Assembly: GCF_023218175.1 (NCBI RefSeq)
Contig: NZ_JALPTH010000029.1
Span: forward strand, 1 to 64,000
Reading direction: 5' to 3'
Source of the DNA: Streptomyces lichenis
GTDB lineage: Bacteria; Actinomycetota; Actinomycetes; Streptomycetales; Streptomycetaceae
Length of the DNA stretch: 64,000 nucleotides
Below, in pieces: positions 36,693-45,673 of the stretch. A program made the position numbers and the translations under genes. The notes below the pieces were generated by a model. The model ran no database searches. It was given only the letters and a program-made list of their open reading frames with translations, and was not told where the DNA came from. Every line of letters starts with the position of its first letter. Within the stretch, counting starts at the first letter, position 1.

Positions 36693-37528
36693 CCGGCCAC
36701 CTTCACCGTGGTGGTGGCGCCCCACAGGGCCAGGCTGAGGAAGAAGTCGGTCACGCTGATCAGCACGATCGCGGTGCGCACCGAGCGGCCGACGGCGAGC
36801 CCCACCCCGGCGGGCCCGCCGGCCGCGCGGAAGCCGTAGTAGCAGTGGGCCAGGATCACCAGCACCGAGAAGACGATGACCTTGAGGAAGGACAGCAGCA
36901 CGTCGGTGGGGACCAGGAAGAGCGCGAAGTAGTGGTCGTAGGTGCCGGTGGACTGGTCGTTGAAGGCGACGGTGACCAGGCGGGAGGCCAGATAGGAGCC
37001 GAGCAGCCCGATCCCGTACAGCGGCACGATCGCCACGGTGGCGGCGACGATCCGGGTGGAGACCAGGTACGGGACGGCGCGGATGCCCATCGACTCCAGG
37101 GCGTCGACCTCCTCGTTGACCCGCATCGCGCCGAGCTGCGCGGTGAAGCCGGCGCCGACCGTGGTGGACAGCGAGAGCGCGGCCACCAGGGGGGCGATCT
37201 CCCGGGTGTTGAAGTAGGCGGAGACGAAGCCGGTGAAGGCGTCGGTGCCGATCTGGCTGAGGGCCGCGTAGCCCTGGAGGCCGACGACGGTGCCGGTGAA
37301 GACGGTGATGCCGACCATCACGCCCACGGTGCCGCCGATGACGGTCAGCCCGCCGGAGCCGAGGGCGACCTCGGACAGCAGCCGCTGGATCTCCTTGGGG
37401 TAGCGGCGCACGGCCCGGGGCACCGACAGCAGGGCGGTCAGATAGAAGGTGACCTCGTCACCGGCGCGGTCCAGCCAGCCGAACAGGCGGCCGGGGACGA
37501 GGCGTTGACTCAGGGCCATGGCGCTCAC
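36689..37528 (-). CDS. MlaE/YrbE family permease (YrbE-B position)
   Basis: A 279-residue membrane protein with about five to six helices. TVGAGFTAQLGAMRVNEEVDALESMGIRAVPYLV is the family region (read as two parts: GAGFTAQLGAMRVNEE and VDALESMGI), which contacts the ATPase. GTG 37528 overlaps the stop of the other permease. It forms the inner-membrane channel with that partner. Confidence 0.92.
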   Translation of the reverse strand: MSAMALSQRLVPGRLFGWLDRAGDEVTFYLTALLSVPRAVRRYPKEIQRLLSEVALGSGGLTVIGGTVGVMVGITVFTGTVVGLQGYAALSQIGTDAFTGFVSAYFNTREIAPLVAALSLSTTVGAGFTAQLGAMRVNEEVDALESMGIRAVPYLVSTRIVAATVAIVPLYGIGLLGSYLASRLVTVAFNDQSTGTYDHYFALFLVPTDVLLSFLKVIVFSVLVILAHCYYGFRAAGGPAGVGLAVGRSVRTAIVLISVTDFFLSLALWGATTTVKVAG

Positions 37529-38349
37529 AGCCCCTTCGCCGGGACGAGGCGCAGATACAGGGCGGTCAGCACCATGTTGACGAAGAACAGCAGAAGGAAG
37601 GTGAAGACCACGGACTGGTTGACCGCGTCGCCGACCCCCTTGGGCCCACCCCTGGGGTTGAGGCCGCGGTGGGCGGCGACCACCCCGGCGATGAAGCCGA
37701 AGACCAGGGCCTTGATCTCGCTGATGACCAGGTCGGGGATCTGGGCGAGCGCGGAGAAGCTGGCGACATGGGCGCCCGGGGTGCCGTTCTGCATGATCAC
37801 GTTGAAGAAGTAGCCGCCGGCCGTGCCGACCACCGAGACCAGCCCGTTGAGCAGGACGCCGACCAGGGTGACGGCGAGCACCCGGGGAACCACCAGCCGG
37901 TGCACCGGCGAGACGCCCATGATCTCCATGGCCTGGAGCTCCTCGCGGATGGTGCGGGCGCCGAGGTCCGCGCAGATCGCGGAGCCCGCGACACCGGAGA
38001 TCAGCAGCGAGACGATCAGCGGGCTGGCCTGCTGGATGATGACCAGCACGCTGGCCCCGCCGGTGAACGACTGGGCGCCGAACTGCTGGAGCAGCGAGCC
38101 GACCTGGAGCGCGATGACCGCGCCGAAGGGGATCGTGACCAGCATCGCGGGCAGAATGGTGACGCTGGCGATGAACCAGAACTGCTCCACGAACTCCCGC
38201 GGGTGGTACGGGCGTTTAAACATCAGCCGCAGCACCTGGGCGCCCAGGGCGAACAGCCGGCCGGTCTCGCGCAGCGGTTCGAGCACCTTCAGCGGCGGCC
38301 GGGGCGGTGGCGCTCCGGGCGCGGGGCGCGGGGTGGTGGGGGCGCTCAC
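37525..38349 (-). CDS. MlaE/YrbE family permease (YrbE-A position)
   Basis: A 274-residue membrane protein. After a Pro-rich start and FKRPYHPREFVEQFWFIASV, it has GSAICADLGARTIREELQ and AMEIMGVSPVHRLVVPRVLA, the conserved coupling region, then GLNPRGGPKGVGDAVNQSVV near the end. GTG 38349 shares GTGA with the ATPase stop. Part of the mce lipid importer. Confidence 0.92.
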   Translation of the reverse strand: MSAPTTPRPAPGAPPPRPPLKVLEPLRETGRLFALGAQVLRLMFKRPYHPREFVEQFWFIASVTILPAMLVTIPFGAVIALQVGSLLQQFGAQSFTGGASVLVIIQQASPLIVSLLISGVAGSAICADLGARTIREELQAMEIMGVSPVHRLVVPRVLAVTLVGVLLNGLVSVVGTAGGYFFNVIMQNGTPGAHVASFSALAQIPDLVISEIKALVFGFIAGVVAAHRGLNPRGGPKGVGDAVNQSVVFTFLLLFFVNMVLTALYLRLVPAKGL

Positions 38350-39422
38350 GGCCGCCGCCTTCCGAACCGGGGCAGCAGGGCGGTACGGGCCGTGGGCGGG
38401 GTGCCCCGGCCGTCCTTGGGAGCGTGCGGGACGGCGTACACCGCGGTGTCCCGGTCCTCGGCCCGCAGGTCGGCCTCGACGGCGGCACGGGCCGCCGGGG
38501 GCAGGGTGTGCAGCAGGCCCCGGACCCGTTCGCGCCTGCGCCGTACGGCCTGGCGCTCGGGCAGTCCCGCGCTGGGCCGCATCTGCGGGACGACCTCGCG
38601 GGCCCCGGTGCGCTCGGGGAGCGGCCCGGCCAGCGCCTCCCGGTCCAGGGCGGCCTGGTCCTTCTCCTCGGACATGCCGATCGGCCCGGCCATCCGCCCG
38701 CCGAGGAACTGCTCCACCACCGGCTCGTCGCTGGTGAGCAGCACCTCGCGGGGCCCGAAGGTGACCAGCCGGCGCAGGAAGAGCATGCCCATGTTGTCGG
38801 GCACGGTCCGGGCGATCTCCAGGTTGTGGGTGACGATCAGGATGGTGGCGTCGAGTTCGGCGTTGAGGTCCACCAGCAGCTGGGAGAGGAAGGTGGTGCG
38901 CACCGGGTCGAGCCCGGAGTCCGGCTCGTCGCAGAGGATGATCTGCGGGTCGAGCACCAGCGCGCGGGCCAGTCCGGCGCGTTTGCGCATCCCGCCGGAG
39001 ATCTCCCCGGGCAGCTTGCCCTCCGCGCCCACCAGCCCGACCAGCTCGATGCGCTCCATGACGATGCGCCGGATCTCCGACTCCTTCTTCCTGGTGTGCT
39101 CGCGCAGCGGGAAGGCGATGTTGTCGAAGAGGCTCATCGAGCCGAAGAGCGCGCCGTCCTGGAAGAGCAGCCCGAACAGCTTGCGGGCCTCGAAGATGTC
39201 CCGTTCCGGGCTGTTGGCCATGTCGACGCCGTTCACCAGGACCCGGCCGCGGTCGGGGCGGAGCAGACCGACGATGGCCTTGAGGAAGACGGTCTTGCCG
39301 GTGCCGGACGGTCCGAGCATGACGCTGATCTCGCCGGGCGGCAGGTTCAGCGTCACGTCCTGCCAGATCGTCTGCCGGCCGAAGGACTTGGTCAGCCCCT
39401 CGACCTCCACTGCGATTCCCAT
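38346..39422 (-). CDS. MlaF/Mkl-type ABC ATPase of the mce transporter
   Basis: A 358-residue protein, ATG 39422 with AGGAG 6 bases upstream. Walker A GPSGTGKT, Q-loop LLFQDGALFGSM, signature ISGGMRKRAGLARAL, Walker B IILCDEPDSGLDP and the switch His VTHNLE are all present. About 100 residues after the core (from EKDQAALDRE on) form a charged C-terminal extension, as in actinobacterial MceG. It powers lipid uptake by the YrbE pair. In mycobacteria one MceG serves several mce systems; here it is built into the operon. Confidence 0.92.
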   Translation of the reverse strand: MGIAVEVEGLTKSFGRQTIWQDVTLNLPPGEISVMLGPSGTGKTVFLKAIVGLLRPDRGRVLVNGVDMANSPERDIFEARKLFGLLFQDGALFGSMSLFDNIAFPLREHTRKKESEIRRIVMERIELVGLVGAEGKLPGEISGGMRKRAGLARALVLDPQIILCDEPDSGLDPVRTTFLSQLLVDLNAELDATILIVTHNLEIARTVPDNMGMLFLRRLVTFGPREVLLTSDEPVVEQFLGGRMAGPIGMSEEKDQAALDREALAGPLPERTGAREVVPQMRPSAGLPERQAVRRRRERVRGLLHTLPPAARAAVEADLRAEDRDTAVYAVPHAPKDGRGTPPTARTALLPRFGRRRP

Positions 39423-39490
39423 CTGCTCTCCTGGTTCGGCTCTGTTCACGGCTCTCCCGTCGGTGGCGCCCCTCGGCACCGGCCTGCGGG

Positions 39491-40951
39491 TCAGCGACTG
39501 GGCAGCGGCGGCACGGGGGGTGAGGCGCCTCCTCCCGTGAGGCCGCCCTGCTGGATGCGCAGGGTGTTGCCGGGGCCCGAGATGGCGGCGGTGAACAGCC
39601 GCGACAGGTCCTCGCCCGAGGGCGTGCGGCAGCCGGTGAACGGAGGGATGGTGATGCTGCCGGTCAGCAGCCCGCCGGTGAGGAAGGGGTACTCGCCCGA
39701 GAGCGAGGTGTCGATCTTGCGGGCGGTGCGGCAGCGCGGGCCGACGTCCAGCGGGACGCCGCCCAGCCGGACCCGGTGGATGCGCAGATGCTGCCAGTAG
39801 CCCACGGTGGTGGTCTGCCGGCCGCCGCGCAGGATGTTGACGATGGTCACCGGGTCCGGCTCGAAGGTGACCCTGGCGGACACCGGCTGGAAGCCGAAGG
39901 TGAGGAAGGTGGAGTCGGCGTCGGGCAGGTGCAGGATGCCCAGGGAGTCCGACTCGGTGTACGAGCCGTCGGGGGTGGACACCGTCCGCTTGCCGAGGCT
40001 GAGGTGCATCAGCCCCGGTGCCCTGCGGGGGTCGTTGACGATCATCGCGGCGTGCTGCTTGCGCACGGTGGCGTAGCCCACCGGGACGGTGCAGAGCGAG
40101 CCGCCGATGCCGCCCTCGATCGCCCCCGGTGGCGGCTTGGGCAGCCGCGCCGGGTCGAGCTCGCCCTCGGGCGGCTCCACCGGGCAGTCCGGGGCCTTGC
40201 CCGGGGCCCGCGCGGCGCGGACCGGCGGTTCGGCGGCGGGGGCGCCTGACGCGGTGGGGTCCGGGTCGGGGGACGCATCGACAGGAGCCCGGGGCGGTGC
40301 CGTCGTCGCCGGTGCGGTGACCTCCCAGGAGGCGAGGCGCGGCCCGGGGGTACGCAGCGGGGCGCACCGCAGCTCGACCGGGGCGGCGGCCAGGGGCCCC
40401 GCACCCGCCTCCGGTCCGGGGGCCTCGACCGCCAGCGTCAGCGCCAACTCCCCGGCGGTGAGCGTGAGATGCCCGGCCCGGGTGGCGGTCAGCTCCGGCA
40501 GCGCGCCGGTGAAGGACGGGGCCGCACCGCCCTCGGCACCGAGAGGGGTGCGCGCGGTGACCAGTCCGGACCAGTCGGCCCGGGTCCTCCCCCGGCCGTC
40601 GAGCGCGAGGTCCGCCGCGAGCCGCGCCGTCCCGGACACGGCGGTGGCGCCGGCCGGCAGCAGGGCGCGCACGGCCTCGCCGGTCAGCTCCGGCCGTACG
40701 GTGAACTCCCCGACGCGCACCGCCGTTCCCGCTCGCCCCCGGTCCGGGAACCGGCCGTCGAAGACGACCCGGACGCGCTGTCGGCCGTCCTCCGCCTCCG
40801 CACCGGCGGCGGCGCAGGAGTAGTCCGCCGCGACCGCCGGGGGCCGCCCCTTCCCGGCCGACGCCGAGGCCGGCGACAGGGACGCGGCGAGGACGAGCAC
40901 ACCGAGTGCGACGCCCTTTGCGGCGGCGCGCGAATCGGCTGAAGCCCTCAT
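39491..40951 (-). CDS. Secreted DUF6801-like protein heading the mce operon (fourth paralog)
   Basis: A 486-residue protein. ATG 40951 with AGGAG 7 bases upstream and a good signal peptide (AAAKGVALGVLVLAASLSPASASA) is preferred over an in-frame start 126 bases earlier. The N-terminal domain (about 40-210) has DYSCAAAGAEAED and a closing ELRCAPL, the two-cysteine frame of the other paralogs, but it is more diverged and lacks FPLIN. A Pro/Ala linker (about 215-290) leads to a beta domain with GRQTTTVGYWQHLRI, GPRCRTARK, SITIPPFTGCRTPSGED and ISGPGNTLRI, the last matching GPGNTIDL of the second paralog. The gene lies 68 bases before the ATPase on the same strand, so it likely shares the mce transcript. 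A lipid-binding or tube-docking role is a guess. Confidence 0.78.
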   Translation of the reverse strand: MRASADSRAAAKGVALGVLVLAASLSPASASAGKGRPPAVAADYSCAAAGAEAEDGRQRVRVVFDGRFPDRGRAGTAVRVGEFTVRPELTGEAVRALLPAGATAVSGTARLAADLALDGRGRTRADWSGLVTARTPLGAEGGAAPSFTGALPELTATRAGHLTLTAGELALTLAVEAPGPEAGAGPLAAAPVELRCAPLRTPGPRLASWEVTAPATTAPPRAPVDASPDPDPTASGAPAAEPPVRAARAPGKAPDCPVEPPEGELDPARLPKPPPGAIEGGIGGSLCTVPVGYATVRKQHAAMIVNDPRRAPGLMHLSLGKRTVSTPDGSYTESDSLGILHLPDADSTFLTFGFQPVSARVTFEPDPVTIVNILRGGRQTTTVGYWQHLRIHRVRLGGVPLDVGPRCRTARKIDTSLSGEYPFLTGGLLTGSITIPPFTGCRTPSGEDLSRLFTAAISGPGNTLRIQQGGLTGGGASPPVPPLPSR

Positions 40952-41015
40952 TGCCCCACTCCTGACGGATTTCGGAATCGGCCGTTCACCTGACGGCGCT
41001 CGAACGGCCGCGACA

Positions 41016-41028
41016 TTACGTGCGAGTA
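41016..41028. promoter_or_regulatory. TTAC-N5-AGTA motif upstream of the mce operon
   Basis: The sequence TTACGTGCGAGTA lies 64 bases before the start of the DUF6801-like head gene, on the opposite strand orientation from the gene. The two outer quartets match the motifs at 17912 and 22166 exactly, while the five central bases differ. Confidence 0.5.
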
Positions 41029-41288
41029 GCCAGGCGCCGCAATACACCGCACACACCGAACCGGCCATCCAAAACACGGACGCAAAAGTCTGTCAGCGGC
41101 CTCACAGAACGGCCTTCACGATTTGTCACTTAGCGCGCCCCGGCTCGTCAACCCGCCCTGACCTTCAGGTATGGACCAGCCACCGGCACCGTCCGGACCC
41201 GGTGCCCTCCTCCGGCAATCCTCCAGGAGGGGAACATCCGAGCGAATGCCGACCACACGGCGCCCGCACCGCGCGGACATTGGCCGGG

Positions 41289-41304
41289 GGCGACAAAAGT
41301 CGCC
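41289..41304. other. Small hairpin GGCGAC-AAAA-GTCGCC
   Basis: A perfect 6-bp stem with an AAAA loop in the mce/PucR control region. It could be an operator or transcript hairpin; nothing more can be said. Confidence 0.3.
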
Positions 41305-41372
41305 GCCCGCATTCATAAGAAATTGAGCCCGAGCCGCTCCCGGCGCTCACGTGCCTCACAGAATTACCGGCA

Positions 41373-41385
41373 GAAACAGTGTTTC
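41373..41385. promoter_or_regulatory. Palindrome GAAACA-G-TGTTTC upstream of first PucR gene
   Basis: A perfect 6-bp inverted repeat around one central G, 223 bases before the PucR start, in AT-rich DNA. It is a candidate operator; the second PucR gene does not have a copy. Confidence 0.35.
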
Positions 41386-41608
41386 CGGGAGCGCTGCTGG
41401 TCTATCTTGCCTGTACTGTCCGTCGATACCCGTCCACGGACCGGTCAGCGTGCGTGCCACCCCCACCACCGCGGTCATGCGCAAGGCGTCAGGGTTCCCC
41501 CCACCTCCACGGGCGGGGGATCTCCCCACCCTCGAAGGCGCCGGGCAGACCGATAGAGTCCGCGTCTTCCGGCGGTCCCCCACGTCGCCGGCCAGAAAGG
41601 GACAGCCC

Positions 41609-42847
41609 ATGCGCGATTCCTCGCCCAGCCCGGCGGCCTCCGATCCGCTGGAGCCCGTGCCCAGGGAGTTCGCCGCGATCATGCGGCCGGAGCTGCCCAG
41701 CCTGCTTCAGGAGATCAAGGACGAAGTCACGCGCACCTACCCGGAGTTCGTCCCGGCCTTCACCGGCCCGCAGGCCTCCTATGTGCACGCCGCGATCGAG
41801 CAGAGCCTGACCATCTTCGTGGACCAGGTGGCCCACCCCTCGCTGCCCTCCCCGCTGCGTGACGAGATGTTCCGCACGCTCGGCCGGACGGCCGCCGGGG
41901 ACGGCTACTCACTCGACGCGCTGCGCGGCACCTGCCGGATCGGAGCCCGGCTGGCGCTGCGCCGCGCCAGGAAGGTGAGCAGGCACTACGACCTCTCGCC
42001 GCTGTTCATGCTCTCCTTCGCCGACACCCTCTTCCAGTACATGAACCAGCTCGAAGGCCTCGCGATCGAGGGCTACATGGAAGGCAACGTTGCCATCCAG
42101 GACGACCAGGACGGACTGCGCCGCCGCATCCTGCGGCTGCTCGCCTCGGGCAACACCGCGTACGCCCTGATCGGGGAGCTCGCCGAGCGTGCCGGCTGGC
42201 AACTCCCCGAGGAGGTCAGCCTGGTGGCGCTCTCCCCGGACGCGCGCCCGGCGCGCACCGCGCTGGCCCCCGACGTCCTGGTCGACCTGACCGACCCGCA
42301 GCCCGCCCTGCTGCTGCCCGGCCCGCTGGACGAGGCGCGCCGGGAATCGCTCGGGCACGCCCTGTCCGGCACCCTGGCCGCCGTCGGCCCCACCGTCGCG
42401 CTGGCGTCCGCGGCCGACTCGATGCGCTGGGCCCGCCAGTGCCTGGCCCTGGCCGAGTCCGGGATCGTCCGCGACGGGCCCGTCGTCTACTGCGAGAACC
42501 ACCTGGTCACACTCTGGCTGGAGAGCGATCCGGCCCTGGTCGAGCAGCTGGCCCGGCGTGAACTCGCCCCGCTGGACGGCCAGCCGGCCACCCGGCGCGC
42601 CCGCCTGATAGAGACCCTGCGGGTCTGGCTCGCCACCCGCGGCACCGCCGCCCAGATCGGCGAGGTCCTTCACATCCACCCGCAGACCGTCCGCTACCGC
42701 ATGCGCAACCTCGACGCCACCTTCGGCCCCCAACTCACCGACCCCGACCACTGCTTCGCCACCGAAGCCGCCCTGCGCGCCCTCCATCTGCGCCAGAGCG
42801 CCGCCGCCCCGGCCCGGCGCCGGACGACCCCGCGCGTCCGCCGGTGA
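41609..42847 (+). CDS. PucR/CdaR-type helix-turn-helix regulator, copy 1
   Basis: A 412-residue cytoplasmic protein; ATG 41609 follows AAAGGGA. No membrane segment. The N-terminal two thirds hold a helical sensor region (EFVPAFTGPQASYVHAAIEQ, ALRGTCRIGARLALRRA, LSPLFMLSFADTL) and a GGDEF-like middle. The C-terminal PucR HTH_30 domain is seen in LRVWLATRGTAAQIGEVLHI and HPQTVRYRMRNLDATFG. It is divergent from the mce operon, so it is a candidate regulator of it. The copy at 47563 is a close duplicate, with a 90-base stretch identical in DNA. Confidence 0.87.
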   Translation: MRDSSPSPAASDPLEPVPREFAAIMRPELPSLLQEIKDEVTRTYPEFVPAFTGPQASYVHAAIEQSLTIFVDQVAHPSLPSPLRDEMFRTLGRTAAGDGYSLDALRGTCRIGARLALRRARKVSRHYDLSPLFMLSFADTLFQYMNQLEGLAIEGYMEGNVAIQDDQDGLRRRILRLLASGNTAYALIGELAERAGWQLPEEVSLVALSPDARPARTALAPDVLVDLTDPQPALLLPGPLDEARRESLGHALSGTLAAVGPTVALASAADSMRWARQCLALAESGIVRDGPVVYCENHLVTLWLESDPALVEQLARRELAPLDGQPATRRARLIETLRVWLATRGTAAQIGEVLHIHPQTVRYRMRNLDATFGPQLTDPDHCFATEAALRALHLRQSAAAPARRRTTPRVRR

Positions 42848-42865
42848 CCGGCGGGGGTGTCACCG
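42842..42865. terminator. Short hairpin between convergent PucR and LAL genes
   Basis: A 7-bp stem (CGGTGAC / GTCACCG) with a 10-base loop overlaps both stop codons. It is a weak candidate for a bidirectional terminator. Confidence 0.4.
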
Positions 42866-45673
42866 CGGGGCGTCGTGGTCGTGCCCGGACGGGCCGCCCT
42901 GGTCGAGCAGCGGCGCCAGGGTGGAGGTGAGCTGGGTGCGGTTGCGCACATGGAGCTTGCGGTAGATGCGGCTGAGCGTGGCCTCCACGGTCTTGGGCGA
43001 GACGAACATCCGCTGCGCGGCCTCCTTGTTGGTGGCCCCGGCGCAGATCAGCGCGGCCAGGCGCAGTTCGTTCCCGGTGAGCCGGTCGGTCCGGTGCTCG
43101 TCGGCGGCGACGGTGGCGGGGCGGCCCGCCAGATGGGCGAGGTGGTGCTCGGTCAGGGTGATCCACGGCCGGGCCTGGGCGGTGGTGAAGGCGCCGCGGG
43201 CGGCCTGCCATGCGGCGCGGGCGGCGGCGGCCCGTCGGCGGCGGCGCTCGATACGGCCCTGGAGCAGCCGGGTGCGGCCCTCCTCCACCGCCCGCCCGAG
43301 CGCGGCGAAGTCCCGCGCGGCCTGGTCGAGGAGCGCCACGGCCCGCTCGGGGTCGCCGTCCTGGTCGGCGCAGGCCGCCCGGGCCCGGGTGAGGGCGGCG
43401 CGCAGCGCGGTGTGGTCCGCGGTGTCGTCCAGCTGCCGGTGCGCCTGGTCCAGCAGGGCGTACGCGGTGGGGGTGCGGCCGGTGGCGGCGAAGGCCTCGG
43501 CGGCGTCGGGCTGCCAGCGCAGCACGGAGGGGTCGGCCGCGCCGTGGCGCCCCTCCAGCGCGGCGACCTCGGCCAGCGCGGCGGCGGCCGGGTCGGCGTG
43601 GCCGAGGTGGAGGTGGACGGCGCCCAGGACCCACAGGCTGCGGGTGGTGTGCAGGGTGTCGTTCTCCTCGCGGGAGGCCCGCAGCCCCTGGTCGGCGTGG
43701 CGCAGGGCCTGGGCGAAGGAGCCGCCGTGGCTCTGGGCCAGGGCGGCCGTGTAGTGGGCGGGTCCGGGGGAGATCCCGGCGGACGCGGTGAGGGCGAGGG
43801 CGTCGGAGGCCCAGTCCACCGCGCGGGCGCAGGAGCCGAGCCCGGCGTCCACCTCGGCGAGGCTGCGCCAGAGGTCGACCAGGTCCTCCGGCTCCCCGGA
43901 GGCGCGGGCCGCCGGGAGCAGGTCCAGCAGACTGCGGCGGGCCTCGTCCAGCCGTCCGTCGAAGACGGCGTGGCGGGCGGACACGTACTCGGGGCTGTTG
44001 CGAATCCCGATCCGGGCGGGCGGCACGGCGAGCGCCAGGGCGGCTGACAGCGTTGTCGGAGCGGCCTTCGCCTGGCCGAGGACGCGCTGCATCCGGGCCG
44101 TCATCGCCAGGGCGGCCGCCTGGAGGGCGGTGTCGCCGCCCTGGTGGGCCAGCGCGGCCGCGTCGCTCGCGTGGTGCAGGGCCCGGGCGGTGTCGCCGCC
44201 GGTGACGTTGGCCTGGACGGCGGCGCGCAGTTCCGTGGCGGCCAGCAGGACGGGCTCTCCGGCGGCGGCGGTGCGGGCGGCGGCGAGCAGCGGCTCGGCG
44301 TCCGAGAGGTCCTGGCCCTGGGCGTCGATGATGGCGAGCAGGCTGTGCACCCGCTGGGCGTTGCTGCCCCGCTCCTCGGCGATCAGGGTGGCGGCGTGCC
44401 GGGTGAGGTCCGCGCGGCCCCCGGCGGCGGCCTCCCGGGCGGCCTGGGTGAGGCGTTCCAGCCGGGGCGCGGGCCGGTCGGCGGGGGTGAGCCGGGCGGC
44501 CAGCAGCAGCAGTTCGGCGGCCAGCCCGCGTTCGCCCGCCTCGCGTGCGGTGGCGGCGGCCTCGGCGGTGTCCTCCGCCACCGCCTGGTCGGTGCCGTCC
44601 TGGGCGAGCGCCCGGTGCCGGGCGCGGTGCAGGGGGTCCCGTACGGCGCGGGCGAACGCGGCGTGCGCGCGGCGCCGTTCGGCGGCCGGCACGGTCCGCG
44701 CCGCGGCCAGCGACAGCGCCCGGGCGGTGAAGCGTACGGGGACGGGCAGGGTGCCGGTCCGGTGCTGCTCCGCCCCGGCCGGGGCCAGCACGCCCGCCCG
44801 GACGGCGTGGTCGAGATGGTCGTCGGCCCCGCTGTGCCCGGCCTGGCGCAGCAGGTCGGCGTCGGGGCGGTGGGCGAGGGCGGCGGCCCGTACGGTGGCG
44901 CGGACCTCGGCGGGCAGGGTGTCCAGCCACTGTGCGGCGGCCTCGGTGACCTCGCGCGGGACGTCGGGCAGATGGCGCCCGGCGGTGGCGTGCCCCTCCC
45001 CCGCCGCGGCCAGCGCCCGGCAGCAGACGGCGAGCAGCGCGCGGTGGCCGCCGCACAGCCGGTGCACCGGCTCGGCCCAGCGCAGGGGCAGCCCCCGCCG
45101 GTGCAGCAGCCGCGCCGTCTCCTCCGCGTCGGCGGGCGGCACCGGCAGCACGTCCGGGTGCCCGCCGAGCAGCCGGCTCGCCGTACGGGGGTACGCGGCG
45201 GTGCGCTCGGCCGCCACCACGCCCAGCCGGCCGGGCGGCAGTCCGCGGAGGCAGGAGGCGAGGACGTCGGCGCTGGCGGCGTCCATCCACTGGACGTCGT
45301 CGATCAGCAGCAGCACCGGGCCGCCCCGCGCCAGCAACCGGGCCGTGGCCCGGCGGGCGGTCAACTGACCGAGGGGCTGCGCCTCGGGTGCGGTGGCGGC
45401 GTCCGCGCCGTCCAGCAGCCGGGTGAGCGCCGCGTACGGGAGGTGCCGGTCGCCGTCCTGGGCGTAGACCCGCAGGCAGCGGACCTCCGCCGTCTCGGCC
45501 AGCTCGTCGAGCAGGGTGCTCTTGCCCGAGCCCCACGGCCCGTGCAGCGCGACCCGCCCCCGCTCGGCGAGCAGCGCGTGCACGCCGCGGACCAGTGCGG
45601 GCCAGCCCTCCTGACCGTCCTCCGCCTCGGACGGGGCGGGTTCGGGGCATGTGTGCTGCCGAGGTCCGTTCAC
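42860..45673 (-). CDS. LAL-type (large ATP-binding) LuxR family regulator
   Basis: A 937-residue protein, GTG 45673 (GTG 45682 is also possible; neither has a strong ribosome site). Walker A LHGPWGSGKST (about 43-53) and Walker B VLLLIDDVQWMDAAS mark an AAA/STAND ATPase. The middle is an alpha-helical TPR-like region of about 500 residues. The end holds a LuxR HTH: RLTGNELRLAALICAGATNK, then VSPKTVEATLSRIYRKLHV. LAL proteins in Streptomyces often activate secondary-metabolite or sugar genes. It lies divergent from the serine protease gene and convergent with PucR copy 1. Confidence 0.88.
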   Translation of the reverse strand: MNGPRQHTCPEPAPSEAEDGQEGWPALVRGVHALLAERGRVALHGPWGSGKSTLLDELAETAEVRCLRVYAQDGDRHLPYAALTRLLDGADAATAPEAQPLGQLTARRATARLLARGGPVLLLIDDVQWMDAASADVLASCLRGLPPGRLGVVAAERTAAYPRTASRLLGGHPDVLPVPPADAEETARLLHRRGLPLRWAEPVHRLCGGHRALLAVCCRALAAAGEGHATAGRHLPDVPREVTEAAAQWLDTLPAEVRATVRAAALAHRPDADLLRQAGHSGADDHLDHAVRAGVLAPAGAEQHRTGTLPVPVRFTARALSLAAARTVPAAERRRAHAAFARAVRDPLHRARHRALAQDGTDQAVAEDTAEAAATAREAGERGLAAELLLLAARLTPADRPAPRLERLTQAAREAAAGGRADLTRHAATLIAEERGSNAQRVHSLLAIIDAQGQDLSDAEPLLAAARTAAAGEPVLLAATELRAAVQANVTGGDTARALHHASDAAALAHQGGDTALQAAALAMTARMQRVLGQAKAAPTTLSAALALAVPPARIGIRNSPEYVSARHAVFDGRLDEARRSLLDLLPAARASGEPEDLVDLWRSLAEVDAGLGSCARAVDWASDALALTASAGISPGPAHYTAALAQSHGGSFAQALRHADQGLRASREENDTLHTTRSLWVLGAVHLHLGHADPAAAALAEVAALEGRHGAADPSVLRWQPDAAEAFAATGRTPTAYALLDQAHRQLDDTADHTALRAALTRARAACADQDGDPERAVALLDQAARDFAALGRAVEEGRTRLLQGRIERRRRRAAAARAAWQAARGAFTTAQARPWITLTEHHLAHLAGRPATVAADEHRTDRLTGNELRLAALICAGATNKEAAQRMFVSPKTVEATLSRIYRKLHVRNRTQLTSTLAPLLDQGGPSGHDHDAPR

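Larger units (their letters stand above)
40952..41608. promoter_or_regulatory. Divergent control region: mce operon / first PucR regulator
   Basis: These 657 bases carry no convincing gene and include the most AT-rich DNA of the window (about 41000-41160 and 41300-41420). They hold TTAC-N5-AGTA at 41016, a small hairpin with AAAA loop at 41289 and a palindrome at 41373. Both the mce operon and the PucR gene must be started from here. Confidence 0.6.
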
